From positions 1-64,000 of the forward strand of contig NZ_ATXT01000011.1 of the NCBI RefSeq assembly GCF_000421825.1: a DNA stretch of 64,000 nucleotides, in the 5' to 3' direction. The position numbers were made by a program, and so were the translations under genes. Shown here piece by piece: positions 51,228 through 59,921 of this stretch. This stretch comes from Humibacter albus DSM 18994. GTDB lineage: Bacteria > Actinomycetota > Actinomycetes > Actinomycetales > Microbacteriaceae. The notes beneath the pieces were generated by a model. That model had not been told where the DNA came from. It saw only the letters and a program-made list of their open reading frames with translations, and ran no database searches. Within the stretch, counting starts at the first letter, position 1. Every line of letters begins with the position of its first letter.

Positions 51228-53687
51228 TCAGCTCTCGCGCACGACGTCCTTGGGCGCCTTGTCCGGGCGCCAGCCTCGCCAGGACGGCTGACGCAGGCGA
51301 CCGCCGCGCGTCCATTCCGCGAATTCCACCTCGCCGACGAAAACGGGCTTCACCCAGTGCACGCCACGGGCATCGGTGGAAGGAACGTCCTCGAACGGCG
51401 TCGTACGGGTCTCGATCTCGCCCAGTCGACCGGCGATCTCATCCAGGGCCGCGTCGCCGAAACCCGTCCCGACTTTACCCACGTACGCAAGCTTCTTTCC
51501 GTGCGGGATGCCCAGCAGCAGCGATCCGACACCGCCCGCGCGTCGTCCTTCCCCGGGCTTCCATCCCCCCACCACAACCTCCTGCGTGCCATGGTGCTTC
51601 ACCTTGATCCACGACGTGGAACGCTTGCCTGCCGCGTACGTCGACGAGCGATCCTTGGCCACGATGCCCTCGAGCCGTTCGCGTCGGCTGCGCTTCATCG
51701 CGTCATCGATCGGGCCGGGAACGACGTCGGGAACCTGCAGCACACCGCGATGCCGGTCGACGACCACGTGCTCGAGCGCCGCACGCCGCACCTCGTACTC
51801 CTCGCCGGTCACCTCGTGCCCGTCGAGCTCGAGGATGTCGAAGGCGAAGTACCTCACCGGCACACGTGAGGCAGTGCGCGAGATCTCAGTCTCGTTCTGC
51901 AGGTTCATCCGCTGCTGCAGCAGCCCGAAGTCGGGGTGTCCTTCGTTCAGCGCGACGACCTCGCCGTCGAGCACTGCCGGCGACCGCAGGTTCGAGCCGA
52001 GGGCGGTCAGCTCCGGGTACTGGGCGGTGACGTCGTTGCCGTTCCTGGTCACCAGCCGCACCTCGTCGCCGGCGGCGTACGCGAGCGCGCGGATGCCGTC
52101 CCATTTTCCTTCGAAGACCCAGCGCTCCGGATCGTGCCTCAACTGGGCTTCCTTGCCCAGCGTCGCGAGCATCGGAGCGTACGTCTGGCGCGGGGCATCC
52201 AGTGTCATGCGATGGATCAGCCAGTTCTTCTCGTCGTGGGAACCACCGCGCGCGGAATGACCGGTGTGGATCAGCGCCACCTTCACCGGGCCGCCGAGGC
52301 CGCCTCCGGGCGAGGGGTGCAGGGTGACGATGACCTCTTCTCCGTCGCGCCACTTCTCCAAGTCGTAGACGCCGGAGTCCCAGATGTCGACGTGACCAGC
52401 TCCGTATTCCCCGTGCGGAATATCTCCCTCGAAGCCGCCGTAGTCCAACGGGTGGTCCTCGGTCTGCACCGCGAGGTGATTCTGCTTCGGGTCTGTGGGC
52501 ACCCCCTTGGGAAGTGCCCAGCTCACCAGCACCCCGTCGTGCTCCAGGCGAAAGTCGAAATGCAGGCGCCGGGCTGCATGCTTCTGAATCACGAACGAGC
52601 GCCCGTTGGTCGTCGATGGCGCCTCTTCCGGCACCGGTTCCGGTGTCTTCGCGGCATCCCTCTTGCTGCGATAGACCGTCAGGCGATCGCGCGCGGCGTG
52701 TGCCTTCTCGTTCCGCCGTCCGCCGTCGTCGGAGTCGCCCTCGGCCTGCGAACCGGAACGGTGGTCTGGCAGGTCGTCCTCGATCGCGTTCTCCGAGGCA
52801 TCCGCCAGCGGATCGCCCTTCTGCTCGACGCGGTTCAACACCTCCTCGTACGAGAGTTGCCGCAGGTGCGGTGAGGCCAGCTCGCGCCACGTTCGTGGAG
52901 CAGCGGCCGTCGGCTTCGCACGCCCGCGCAACGAATACGGCGCCACGGTCGTCTTGTTCGCATTGTTCTGGCTCCAGTCGATGAACACCTTGCCGGCGCG
53001 ATCGACACGCCTCATCGTGCTGATCACTTCGTCCGCGTGATCGGCCTCGAGAGCGCGCGCGAGCTCGTGCGCCACGGCCGACACCTGGTCGGAGCTCTGC
53101 GATCCATCGAGCCGGGCATACAGATGGATGCCCTTGCTCCCACTGGTCACGGGCACGGCCTCCAGCCCCATGCCGCCCAGAATGTCCCTGGCCCATCGCG
53201 CGACCTCGGCGCACTCCCGCAATCCCACGCCCTCACCGGGGTCGAGGTCCAGCACGAGCCGATCGGGCGCGCGCCGCGCCCCGCGCGGCCCGGCCTGCCA
53301 CTGCGGCACGTGGATCTCCAGGGCCGCTATCTGGCCCAGCCACGTCAGCACTGCCGGCTCGTTCACAAGCGGGTACACGTTCGCGTGATCCTTGTGCTGA
53401 ATGCTCACCCTCGGCACCCAGTCCGGTGTCCCGTCATCGAGATTCTTCTGGAAGAACGGCTGCTCCGGATGCTCCGCCGTGCCCACACCGTTCACCCAGC
53501 GTTTGCGCGTGGCCGGCCTCTGGTGCGCCTGCTCGATGAGGTGCGGGGCGATGCGCGCGTAATACTCCAGCACGTCGCCCTTCGTCGTGCCGGTCTCGGG
53601 ATAGAGCACCTTGTCGAGGTTCGTGAGCCTGATGCGGTGCCCGTCGATCTCCACCCATTGCGTCTTCGACTTCTGAGTTGCCCCCAT
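51228..53687 (-). CDS. ligD: NHEJ multifunctional DNA ligase LigD (Pol-PE-Lig)
   Basis: An 819-residue three-domain enzyme that joins double-strand breaks with Ku. The polymerase domain (about 1-300) has LVLDLDPGEGVGL with the catalytic D-x-D, and GSKGIHLYARLDG. The phosphoesterase domain (about 360-510) has KHAARRLHFDFRLEHDG with its metal-binding His residues and HGEYGAGHVDIWDSG. The ligase domain (530-819) has FEGKWDGIRALAYA with the reactive Lys and LDGEVVALNEG. The domain order matches mycobacterial LigD. The start is ATG 53687, although 53711 is possible. It is divergent from ku, 118 bases apart. Confidence 0.95.
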   Translation of the reverse strand: MGATQKSKTQWVEIDGHRIRLTNLDKVLYPETGTTKGDVLEYYARIAPHLIEQAHQRPATRKRWVNGVGTAEHPEQPFFQKNLDDGTPDWVPRVSIQHKDHANVYPLVNEPAVLTWLGQIAALEIHVPQWQAGPRGARRAPDRLVLDLDPGEGVGLRECAEVARWARDILGGMGLEAVPVTSGSKGIHLYARLDGSQSSDQVSAVAHELARALEADHADEVISTMRRVDRAGKVFIDWSQNNANKTTVAPYSLRGRAKPTAAAPRTWRELASPHLRQLSYEEVLNRVEQKGDPLADASENAIEDDLPDHRSGSQAEGDSDDGGRRNEKAHAARDRLTVYRSKRDAAKTPEPVPEEAPSTTNGRSFVIQKHAARRLHFDFRLEHDGVLVSWALPKGVPTDPKQNHLAVQTEDHPLDYGGFEGDIPHGEYGAGHVDIWDSGVYDLEKWRDGEEVIVTLHPSPGGGLGGPVKVALIHTGHSARGGSHDEKNWLIHRMTLDAPRQTYAPMLATLGKEAQLRHDPERWVFEGKWDGIRALAYAAGDEVRLVTRNGNDVTAQYPELTALGSNLRSPAVLDGEVVALNEGHPDFGLLQQRMNLQNETEISRTASRVPVRYFAFDILELDGHEVTGEEYEVRRAALEHVVVDRHRGVLQVPDVVPGPIDDAMKRSRRERLEGIVAKDRSSTYAAGKRSTSWIKVKHHGTQEVVVGGWKPGEGRRAGGVGSLLLGIPHGKKLAYVGKVGTGFGDAALDEIAGRLGEIETRTTPFEDVPSTDARGVHWVKPVFVGEVEFAEWTRGGRLRQPSWRGWRPDKAPKDVVRES

Positions 53688-53805
53688 GGGGCCGACGTTA
53701 CGCTGCGCCATGGCGCTCGCCCACGCCTTGACGGATGCAGCTGCCACAGTCCCACGGAAAGGGCAAAGGGTTGTCCTGCGGAGACCGAGGCGGTGCAATA
53801 GGGGT

Positions 53806-54789
53806 ATGCGAGCCATCGGCAAGCGGGTGATCGCCTTCGGCCTGGTGAACGTGCCGGTCAAGATCTACAGCGCGACAGAAGACCACGACATCTCCCTGCA
53901 CCAGGTGCACGACAAGGACGGGGGACGGATCCGCTACCAGCGTCGCTGCGAGATCGACGGCGACATCGTTCCCTACGAGCACATCCTCAAGGCGTACGAC
54001 GCCGGAGACCGCACAGTGGTGCTGACGGACGAGGACATGAAGTCGTTGCCGGAGGAGCGCAGCAACGAGATCGAGGTCGTCGAGTTCGTACCGGACGACC
54101 AGGTCGATCCCATCATGTTCGAGCGCAGCTACTTTCTCGAGCCCGACTCGAAGTCGGCGAAGGCGTACGTGCTGCTCCGTAAGACCCTCGAGGAGACGAA
54201 CCGCACGGCCATCGTGAAGTTCGCGCTGCGGCAGAAGACCCGCCTCGGAGCACTGCGGGTGCGCGATGGCGTGCTCATGCTGCAGGGGCTTCTGTGGGCC
54301 GATGAGGTGCGCACTGCGGATTTCCCGAGCCTGTCCGCCGACGTGCGGATCACCGAGAAGGAGCTCGAGATGTCGTCCAAGCTCGTGGCCAGCTACGAGA
54401 GCGACTTCTCGCCGGAGAAGTTCGAGGACGACTATCAGGCGCAGCTCGAGCAGCTCATCGACGCGAAGCTCGAACAGGGGGACGCCCTCGATACCGAGGC
54501 CACCTTCGGCGAGGAGTCCGAGGGCGCGAAGGGTGAGGTCCTCGACCTGATGGAGGCCCTGCGTCGCAGCGTCGAGCGCAATCGTTCCGGTGGAAAGACG
54601 TCCTCCGGCAAGGCATCGGGCAAGACCGCCTCCCGCACATCATCGTCCGGCAAGTCGACGAGCTCGAAGTCGACGAGCTCGAAGTCGACAAGCTCGAAGT
54701 CGACAGGGAGCCGGGGCGGTTCTCGGTCTGGGAGCGGTGCGAAGCGTGAACGGGCGTCCTCGAGCAAGCCGCGCAAGAAGGCGGGCTGA
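53806..54789 (+). CDS. ku: NHEJ protein Ku
   Basis: A 327-residue bacterial Ku that forms a homodimeric ring on DNA ends and recruits LigD. The core is MRAIGKRVIAFGLVNVPVKI, EVVEFVPDDQVDPIMFERSY, and KSAKAYVLLRKTLEETNRTA. The C-terminus ends in about 70 residues of Ser/Lys/Thr/Gly, including a repeated KSTSS pattern from a 15-bp DNA repeat. Basic extended tails in Ku from mycobacteria aid DNA binding and threading. The ATG at 53806 follows ataggggt. Confidence 0.95.
   Translation: MRAIGKRVIAFGLVNVPVKIYSATEDHDISLHQVHDKDGGRIRYQRRCEIDGDIVPYEHILKAYDAGDRTVVLTDEDMKSLPEERSNEIEVVEFVPDDQVDPIMFERSYFLEPDSKSAKAYVLLRKTLEETNRTAIVKFALRQKTRLGALRVRDGVLMLQGLLWADEVRTADFPSLSADVRITEKELEMSSKLVASYESDFSPEKFEDDYQAQLEQLIDAKLEQGDALDTEATFGEESEGAKGEVLDLMEALRRSVERNRSGGKTSSGKASGKTASRTSSSGKSTSSKSTSSKSTSSKSTGSRGGSRSGSGAKRERASSSKPRKKAG
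54652..54705 (+). repeat. 15-bp tandem repeat inside ku
   Basis: The unit aagtcgacgagctcg is repeated about 3.6 times (54652-54666, 54667-54681, 54682-54696 with one change, then nine bases of a fourth). It encodes K-S-T-S-S in frame, so repeat number can change without breaking ku. Confidence 0.8.
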
Positions 54790-54790
54790 A

Positions 54791-54826
54791 GCACCGTTGC
54801 CGTGCCTGACGGTGCGGCAACGGTGC
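54791..54826 (+). terminator. Hairpin terminator after ku
   Basis: gcaccgttgccg (54791-54802) pairs perfectly with cggcaacggtgc (54815-54826) around a 12-base loop, one base after the ku stop codon. A short gtc follows rather than a T-run. Confidence 0.65.
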
Positions 54827-54926
54827 TGTCAAGCCCCTTGAGCCGCGCCGGCACCCTTTCTAACGTGGCGAGGGCAGGAAGGCGCCGGCCGGTTCCGGTC
54901 GCGCCGAACGGCGAAGGGAAGAGACG

Positions 54927-55199
54927 ATGCCTCGCGGAGCCAACTCGCGACTGAAGGATCCGGAACTGTATGAGGAGCTGCGCGACGACGGCGCCTCGAA
55001 GCAGAAGGCGGCGCGCATCTCCAACGCGGCGGGAACGCGCAAGGGCAGTCGCTCTTCGGTAGCGCGCAAGGGCGGTGAGTCCGGCAGCTACGACGACTGG
55101 ACCGTGCCCGAGCTGAAAAAGCGGGCGAAAGAGCTCGGACTCTCCGGCTATTCGAAGAAGAAGAAGGACGAACTGATCGACGCGCTTCGTCACCACTGA
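54927..55199 (+). CDS. Basic protein with Rho-N/SAP-like C-terminal domain (DUF7218-like)
   Basis: A 90-residue, Lys/Arg/Ser-rich protein. The N-terminal half (SRLKDPELYEELRDDGASKQ, KAARISNAAGTRK) resembles plasmid-stabilisation-type small proteins. The C-terminus DDWTVPELKKRAKELGLSGY followed by SKKKKDELIDALR is a compact Rho-N/SAP-like helix-extended-helix that binds nucleic acid. The placement behind ku suggests a DNA-end or nucleoid role, but this is guesswork. The ATG at 54927 follows gaagggaaga. Confidence 0.8.
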   Translation: MPRGANSRLKDPELYEELRDDGASKQKAARISNAAGTRKGSRSSVARKGGESGSYDDWTVPELKKRAKELGLSGYSKKKKDELIDALRHH

Positions 55200-55291
55200 C
55201 CGCTCCCGCGCGGATCGTGGGACTCGACACGACGTGCACCGTTGTCTCGAACCTCCGGCGCGTCGAGGGCGCCGCCTGAGATGATGAGCGG

Positions 55292-55624
55292 ATGGGCTAC
55301 CTCATTTACGGCTCGGGCGCCGAATACGAGATCGAAGATCGCACACTCGCTCACCTCAAGATCGCGATCGTCGCGAAACTGCGGCTTCAGGAGAGTTTTC
55401 TCGTGAACTGGACCGTCTCTTCGGAACAGGGTTCCGGCCGTGTGAGCATCTGGCTCTCACCGGCGATCTCGTTGCAGTTCCGTTTCGCGGGAAGCCGACC
55501 CCCTGAGTTGAACCGGGTCTGGTTGGAGGCCCTCGCCATCTCCTCGCACGGCACGCGGGGGATGGTCGTCATGCCGGAAGACGAGGCGGAGGCTTACCTC
55601 GCATCGGCGCCGAACGCGGGCTGA
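55292..55624 (+). CDS. Hypothetical protein (DUF7882-like)
   Basis: A 110-residue soluble protein begins MGYLIYGSGAEYEIEDRTLA, then HLKIAIVAKLRLQESFLVNW, with beta strands RVSIWLSPAISLQFRF and GTRGMVVMPEDEAEAYL. From memory, such proteins with MGYLIYG-type starts are widespread in Microbacteriaceae and near relatives, and of unknown function. The gene stands alone, seven bases ahead of the NUDIX-NYN gene, and could share its transcript. Confidence 0.75.
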   Translation: MGYLIYGSGAEYEIEDRTLAHLKIAIVAKLRLQESFLVNWTVSSEQGSGRVSIWLSPAISLQFRFAGSRPPELNRVWLEALAISSHGTRGMVVMPEDEAEAYLASAPNAG

Positions 55625-55630
55625 TCGCCG

Positions 55631-56518
55631 GTGGCGCTGCGCAGACGCCCTCTGACCAGCGGCGACGCGTGGGTGGTCGGACCGGACGGCCGCCGGTTCT
55701 GGGGCACCTACGGAGCAGCGGGCCTGCTCCTGGCGCACCCGCACGCCGGAGTTCTGCTGCAGCACCGCGCCGAGTGGAGCCACTTCGGCGGAACGTGGGC
55801 GTTGCCGGGCGGCGCGCGGCACGAAGGGGAGAGCGCGCCCGATGGCGCACTGCGCGAAGCGGAAGAAGAAGCGGGCGTCCCGGTCGACCGGGTGCGCCGG
55901 CGCTTCCTCTCTCGCCTCGACCTGGGCTGGTGGTCCTATTCAACGGTGGCCGGCATCGCCGACACGCTCTTCGATCCGGTGATCGGGGATGCCGAGAGCA
56001 TCGAAGTGCGTTGGGTGCCGCTCGACGAGATCAACGGTCTCGAGTTGCACCCGTCGTTCGCGCAGCGGTGGCCGCTTCTGCGCGAAGACCTGTTTCGTGA
56101 CCCTGTCGTCATCGTCGACGCGGCCAACGTCGTGGGATCGCGACCGGACGGCTGGTGGCGCGACCGTGCGGCTGCGGCGGCGCGGCTGGCCGCTGGTCTG
56201 ATCTCGCTGACGGAGTCGGGCTGGCCTGCCTCCGCGCTGCAGCTGCCGCACGATCTCTGGTGGCCGCGCGTCGTGATGGTGCTGGAGGGACAAGCCAAGC
56301 GGATGCCGGCCCTCGGCTCTTCGCACCCGCTCGAGCTGGTACACGCGGACTCCGACGGCGACAGTGCGATCGTGGATCGCGTCGCATCGGAGGCGGACCC
56401 CACGCAGGCGATCGTGGTCACGGCAGACCGCGGTCTGGGGGAGCGGGTGCGCGGGCTCGGGGCATCCATCGCGTCGCCGGGCGCCGTGCTCAGCGCGATC
56501 GACGCAGTGATCGAATGA
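55631..56518 (+). CDS. NUDIX hydrolase fused to NYN/PIN-like nuclease domain
   Basis: A 295-residue two-domain protein. Residues 1-150 are a NUDIX hydrolase whose 23-residue box begins GGARHEGESAPDGALREAEE, with the REAEEEAG catalytic Glu set intact. Residues 155-295 begin DPVVIVDAANVVGSRPDGWW and end with IVVTADRGLGERVRGLGASI, as in NYN (YacP-like) ribonucleases where Asp residues bind metal. The pairing suggests hydrolysis of a nucleotide plus RNA cleavage, possibly removal of damaged or capped nucleotides. The GTG at 55631 follows the DUF7882-like stop by six bases. Confidence 0.82.
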   Translation: MALRRRPLTSGDAWVVGPDGRRFWGTYGAAGLLLAHPHAGVLLQHRAEWSHFGGTWALPGGARHEGESAPDGALREAEEEAGVPVDRVRRRFLSRLDLGWWSYSTVAGIADTLFDPVIGDAESIEVRWVPLDEINGLELHPSFAQRWPLLREDLFRDPVVIVDAANVVGSRPDGWWRDRAAAAARLAAGLISLTESGWPASALQLPHDLWWPRVVMVLEGQAKRMPALGSSHPLELVHADSDGDSAIVDRVASEADPTQAIVVTADRGLGERVRGLGASIASPGAVLSAIDAVIE

Positions 56519-56551
56519 CAGTCGGATGACGGTTCCCGGGTCGCGGCACAT

Positions 56552-56998
56552 TCACGCGGTCTGGGCGAGCGATGCCTTCCACTTGACGAGGGAGCGCACG
56601 GTGGCGCTCTCGTCGTCGGCTAGACGCGCCATGGCATCGTCGGGCACGAAGTAGTTCACGGCCACCCAGCCGCGTACCAGTTCGGAGGCGTCGCCGGCGA
56701 GCTCACGCAGCACGTCGCATGGCGTCGCCTCGTTGCGTGCCACGCAGGCCCGCACGCCGTCGGCCGGATCGTGCGCGAGCACCTCGAAGAGGTCCGGCGG
56801 AGTGTTGTAGCTGCTCGCCACGCTCTCTCGGATCTTCGGGTTCGCGTCTTGCGCGAGGATGCGCAATCGGCGGATCTTGCTCTCGGTGACAGGCGGCATC
56901 GGATGCAACGACGCCGCTTCCTGAGCGGTCAGCATCGCGGGCGCCGCGCGTCGCATGGCCTCACGCTGAGCAGGAGTGTTGAACCGAATGCACGACAT
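56552..56998 (-). CDS. Variant leucine-rich/HEAT-like repeat protein
   Basis: A 148-residue soluble helical protein. It has about four repeats of some 24 residues of the type ILAQDANPKIRESVASSYNT, LAHDPADGVRACVARNEATP, LAGDASELVRGWVAVNYFVP and LADDESATVRSLVKWKASLA. This is the variant leucine-rich repeat (LRV/HEAT) pattern found in small scaffold proteins. No enzyme motif is seen. It is convergent with the NUDIX-NYN gene. Confidence 0.8.
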   Translation of the reverse strand: MSCIRFNTPAQREAMRRAAPAMLTAQEAASLHPMPPVTESKIRRLRILAQDANPKIRESVASSYNTPPDLFEVLAHDPADGVRACVARNEATPCDVLRELAGDASELVRGWVAVNYFVPDDAMARLADDESATVRSLVKWKASLAQTA

Positions 56999-57102
56999 GC
57001 CTTCAGGCTAACGGCCTGCTGCATCCTCGTGTCGCGCTCGTTCGCGTTTCCTGGCACTTCGGGCGGGCCGGCTCTCCGGGCGCACCGGCACAGCGGCCTC
57101 GC

Positions 57103-57921
57103 TCAGCGAGCGGTCGTGGTGCGGCGGCGCCGGATCCACGGGATCACGGCCGACGTCGTCGCGCGATAGTGCGCATACTCCGGGTAGCGCCGCCGCGAGA
57201 TGCCCTCGGTGAAGGTGGTCGACCCGATGAAGAGCACCGTCAGCAGAACCACCCCGACGACCGTCCACTGCAGAACCGAACGGGCGGCGATGGCGCCGAT
57301 GAAGAAGAAGACCCACCACTGGGCGAGCTCGAAGAAGTAGTTCGGATGCCGGGAGAACCGGAACAGGCCGGACTGCAGGAAACGGGGACTCGGCTCCCGG
57401 CCGGCCGCGGTCTCGGCCGCCTTCCACCGGTGGAAGTCCCACTGCTGCTGGTCCGAGACCGTCTCACCGAGAAGAAAGGCGAGGAAGAGCACGATGCAGA
57501 CCACGTCGAGCAGGGTCAGCGGTGTCGGATGCAGGTAGGCCGTCCATGCCGGCAGCATGAACAGGAAGATCACCACGTTCTGGAAGATCACGATGAACAG
57601 CAGGTTGAAGAGCACCCACTTCCACCCGGTGATCCTCGTCCGCAGGTGAGCCCAGCGGTAGTCCTCGCCGCCGCGCGCGTAGCCGCCCTTGCGCGCGAAG
57701 TTGAACGTGAGACGGGCTCCCCAGAGCGTCACGAGCGCCGCCATCGCGTCCAGACGGGGATCCATCAACCCGGCAGCTCCCGCGTAGACCCACACGTATG
57801 CGACGGGAACGAGCGACCAGATGCGGTCGACCCACGAATACTCCTTCGTGAGTTGTGACGCGAGCCAGGTCGCGACGCAGACGGCAGCGAGAATCCACAG
57901 GCACACGATGACGGGGGACAT
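57103..57921 (-). CDS. DUF1295 (steroid reductase-like) membrane protein
   Basis: A 272-residue protein with about six hydrophobic segments. The C-terminal SGLFRFSRHPNYFFELAQWW is the conserved RHPNYF signature of the 5-alpha-reductase/isoprenylcysteine methyltransferase-like superfamily (DUF1295). TFTEGISRRRYPEYAHYRAT and IPWIRR complete it. The substrate in bacteria is unknown. The ATG at 57921 fits the family length. It is divergent from the phosphatidyltransferase gene across 76 bases. Confidence 0.88.
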   Translation of the reverse strand: MSPVIVCLWILAAVCVATWLASQLTKEYSWVDRIWSLVPVAYVWVYAGAAGLMDPRLDAMAALVTLWGARLTFNFARKGGYARGGEDYRWAHLRTRITGWKWVLFNLLFIVIFQNVVIFLFMLPAWTAYLHPTPLTLLDVVCIVLFLAFLLGETVSDQQQWDFHRWKAAETAAGREPSPRFLQSGLFRFSRHPNYFFELAQWWVFFFIGAIAARSVLQWTVVGVVLLTVLFIGSTTFTEGISRRRYPEYAHYRATTSAVIPWIRRRRTTTAR

Positions 57922-57997
57922 GCACCGAATTCTATGGCGCGGCCCGGCCGAGGCGGCGGGACACGTCGAGCCGTCGCTGCCCCTATGATTGCCAGGC

Positions 57998-58630
57998 GTG
58001 GCACAGGCATCCTCCGCGGTCTCCTCGCGGGTGCTCACCGTTCCCAACGTGCTGAGCTTCTTCCGGCTCGCCCTCGTGCCCGTCTTCCTCTGCTTCGTCA
58101 TCGTCGCGTGGGATGCTTGGGCTCTTCTCGTGCTCGTCGTCGCCAGCGTCACGGACTTCTTCGACGGCTTCCTCGCGCGCAGGCTCGACCAGGTCTCTCG
58201 ACTCGGTCAGCTCCTCGACCCGGCCGCAGACCGCCTCTACATCTTTGCGGCATTGATCGGGCTGGCCTGGCGTGAGCTTCTGCCGTGGTGGCTCGTGCTC
58301 GCGATCATCGCGCGCGATGTGATGCTGCTCGTGCTCGGCATCGTTCTGGCGAACCACCGGCACGGCCCATTACCTGTGCATCACCTCGGAAAGATCGCCA
58401 CGTTCGCCCTGCTGGTGTCGCTGCCGGTGCTCATGCTCGGCGAGGCATTCCCGGTGTTCTCCTGGGCATCACGGCCCCTCGGCTGGGCCATCGCGCTCTG
58501 GGGTGCGTTCCTGTACTGGTGGGCCGGCATCCTCTACGTGCGCGAGACCGTCAGAGTCATCCACAACACGCCAGGCGGCGACGGCCCGGTTTCCGATACG
58601 CTTTCAGAAGAGGAGGTCGACGGTGGCTGA
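57998..58630 (+). CDS. CDP-alcohol phosphatidyltransferase (PgsA-like)
   Basis: A 210-residue membrane enzyme with the signature D-G-x2-A-R-x8-G-x3-D-x3-D: DFFDGFLARRLDQVSRLGQL then LDPAADR. Such enzymes attach glycerol-3-phosphate, inositol-phosphate or another alcohol to CDP-diacylglycerol; which one cannot be read here. About five membrane helices follow. The GTG at 57998 lies about 8 bases downstream of tatgat (57984-57989), so the message is probably leaderless. The end overlaps the GarA gene by 8 bases. Confidence 0.85.
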   Translation: MAQASSAVSSRVLTVPNVLSFFRLALVPVFLCFVIVAWDAWALLVLVVASVTDFFDGFLARRLDQVSRLGQLLDPAADRLYIFAALIGLAWRELLPWWLVLAIIARDVMLLVLGIVLANHRHGPLPVHHLGKIATFALLVSLPVLMLGEAFPVFSWASRPLGWAIALWGAFLYWWAGILYVRETVRVIHNTPGGDGPVSDTLSEEEVDGG

Positions 58631-59096
58631 GCAGAACGACCCGAACAGCGAAGCGCAGCGAGCCGCGGGGGAAGACACGACCGCCGGCTTCGGCGAGGAA
58701 TTCGCTGCAGCGATGAACGCGCAGGCGGCGGGGGTGACGCCCGAAGAGAAGGAGGCGATCGCCGCATTGCCGAGCGGATCCGCGCTCCTGATCGTGCGGC
58801 GGGGACCCAACACCGGAGCGCGGTTCCTGTTGGATGAAGACGTGATGACGGCGGGCAGGCATCCCGATGCCGACATCTTCCTCGACGATGTCACGGTGTC
58901 ACGTCGTCACGCGGAATTCCTGCGACACGGCACCGCCTTCGAGGTGAAGGACCTCGGCTCCCTGAACGGCACGTACTTCGACGGTGTCCGCGTGGAGAGC
59001 GCGATGCTGACCGACGGTGCGGAGGTGCAGGTGGGCAAGTTCCGACTCACCTTCTACGCCGCTCGCCACGACTTGGACGCGTCGGCGTCGGCCTGA
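58623..59096 (+). CDS. garA: FHA-domain regulator GarA/OdhI-like
   Basis: A 157-residue protein with a C-terminal forkhead-associated domain: VMTAGRHPDADIFLDDVTVS then RRHAEFLRH and DLGSLNGTYFDG, where GR, SRRH and NG are the phosphothreonine-binding residues. The N-terminal tail contains EDTTAGFGEEF, the likely phosphorylated TT motif. GarA and OdhI bind and inhibit 2-oxoglutarate dehydrogenase until phosphorylated by Ser/Thr kinases. The GTG at 58623 is used because of the gaggagg site upstream and the overlap. The FtsR-like gene follows with an ATGA overlap, as in the Rv1827-Rv1828 pair. Confidence 0.88.
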   Translation: MAEQNDPNSEAQRAAGEDTTAGFGEEFAAAMNAQAAGVTPEEKEAIAALPSGSALLIVRRGPNTGARFLLDEDVMTAGRHPDADIFLDDVTVSRRHAEFLRHGTAFEVKDLGSLNGTYFDGVRVESAMLTDGAEVQVGKFRLTFYAARHDLDASASA

Positions 59097-59806
59097 TGGC
59101 CCGCCAGGCGTCGCAGACACGTGGCGCGGGAGCCGTCCGCGCCGGTGTGCTTCTGAGCATCGGTCAGGTTCTCGCGCAGCTGACGCCGGAATTCCCCGAC
59201 CTCGCGCCGTCGAAGCTGCGCTTCCTCGAAGAGCAGGGACTCGTGACGCCCGCGCGCACCGCGTCCGGCTATCGCAAATTCTGCACCGACGACGTCGAGC
59301 GGCTGCGGACCATCCTGACGCTGCAGCGCGATCACTATCTTCCGCTCAAAGTCATCCGGTCGTATCTGGCCGATCTCGACGCCGGCCGCACGCCGCTCAT
59401 CCCCGGCACATCCGGCCCGACGCGCCCGAACATCCTGTCGACGGGACACCGGTTCAGCCGGGAGGAGCTGCTCTCCGAAGCGGAGGCCTCGCCCGCGCTC
59501 CTGCAAGAGGCCATCGCCGCGTCACTCGTGAGCCCGGCCGACGTCTACGGAGAAGACCAGCTGATCGTGCTCAAGGCGTTGGTCGACCTGCATCGCAGTG
59601 GGATCGAGCCGCGTCACCTGCGCGGCCTGCGGGCCTCGGCGCAGCGCGACATCGGCTTGATCGAAACAGCGCTGGCGCCCGTTCTGCGTCGCTCCGACAC
59701 GAGTGCGCGTGCCCGCGCCGGCGAGCGGGGGCGCGATCTCGCCGACGACCTCGAGACCGTGCGATCGAGCATCGTGCGGTCGGCGATCGGCAGGCTCGCG
59801 CCGTGA
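59096..59806 (+). CDS. ftsR: MerR-type regulator FtsR-like
   Basis: A 236-residue MerR protein with a long C-terminal part. The N-terminal winged helix is VLLSIGQVLAQLTPEFPDLA followed by SKLRFLEEQGLVTPARTASG and YRKF. The wider sequence (LQRDHYLPLKVIRSYLADLD) matches the Rv1828/FtsR group, which activates ftsZ in corynebacteria. It overlaps garA by one base and may share its promoter. Confidence 0.87.
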   Translation: MARQASQTRGAGAVRAGVLLSIGQVLAQLTPEFPDLAPSKLRFLEEQGLVTPARTASGYRKFCTDDVERLRTILTLQRDHYLPLKVIRSYLADLDAGRTPLIPGTSGPTRPNILSTGHRFSREELLSEAEASPALLQEAIAASLVSPADVYGEDQLIVLKALVDLHRSGIEPRHLRGLRASAQRDIGLIETALAPVLRRSDTSARARAGERGRDLADDLETVRSSIVRSAIGRLAP

Positions 59807-59921
59807 CCGCTGCGACACGCCGAGCCGTTCGACCGGATGTCGTTGCCGGCCCGAGCGGGCACGGTTACCGTGGAATGTGCATCGCTTCGCGGTGGGTGAC
59901 CTGGGGTGAGAGGGAGAGCGC

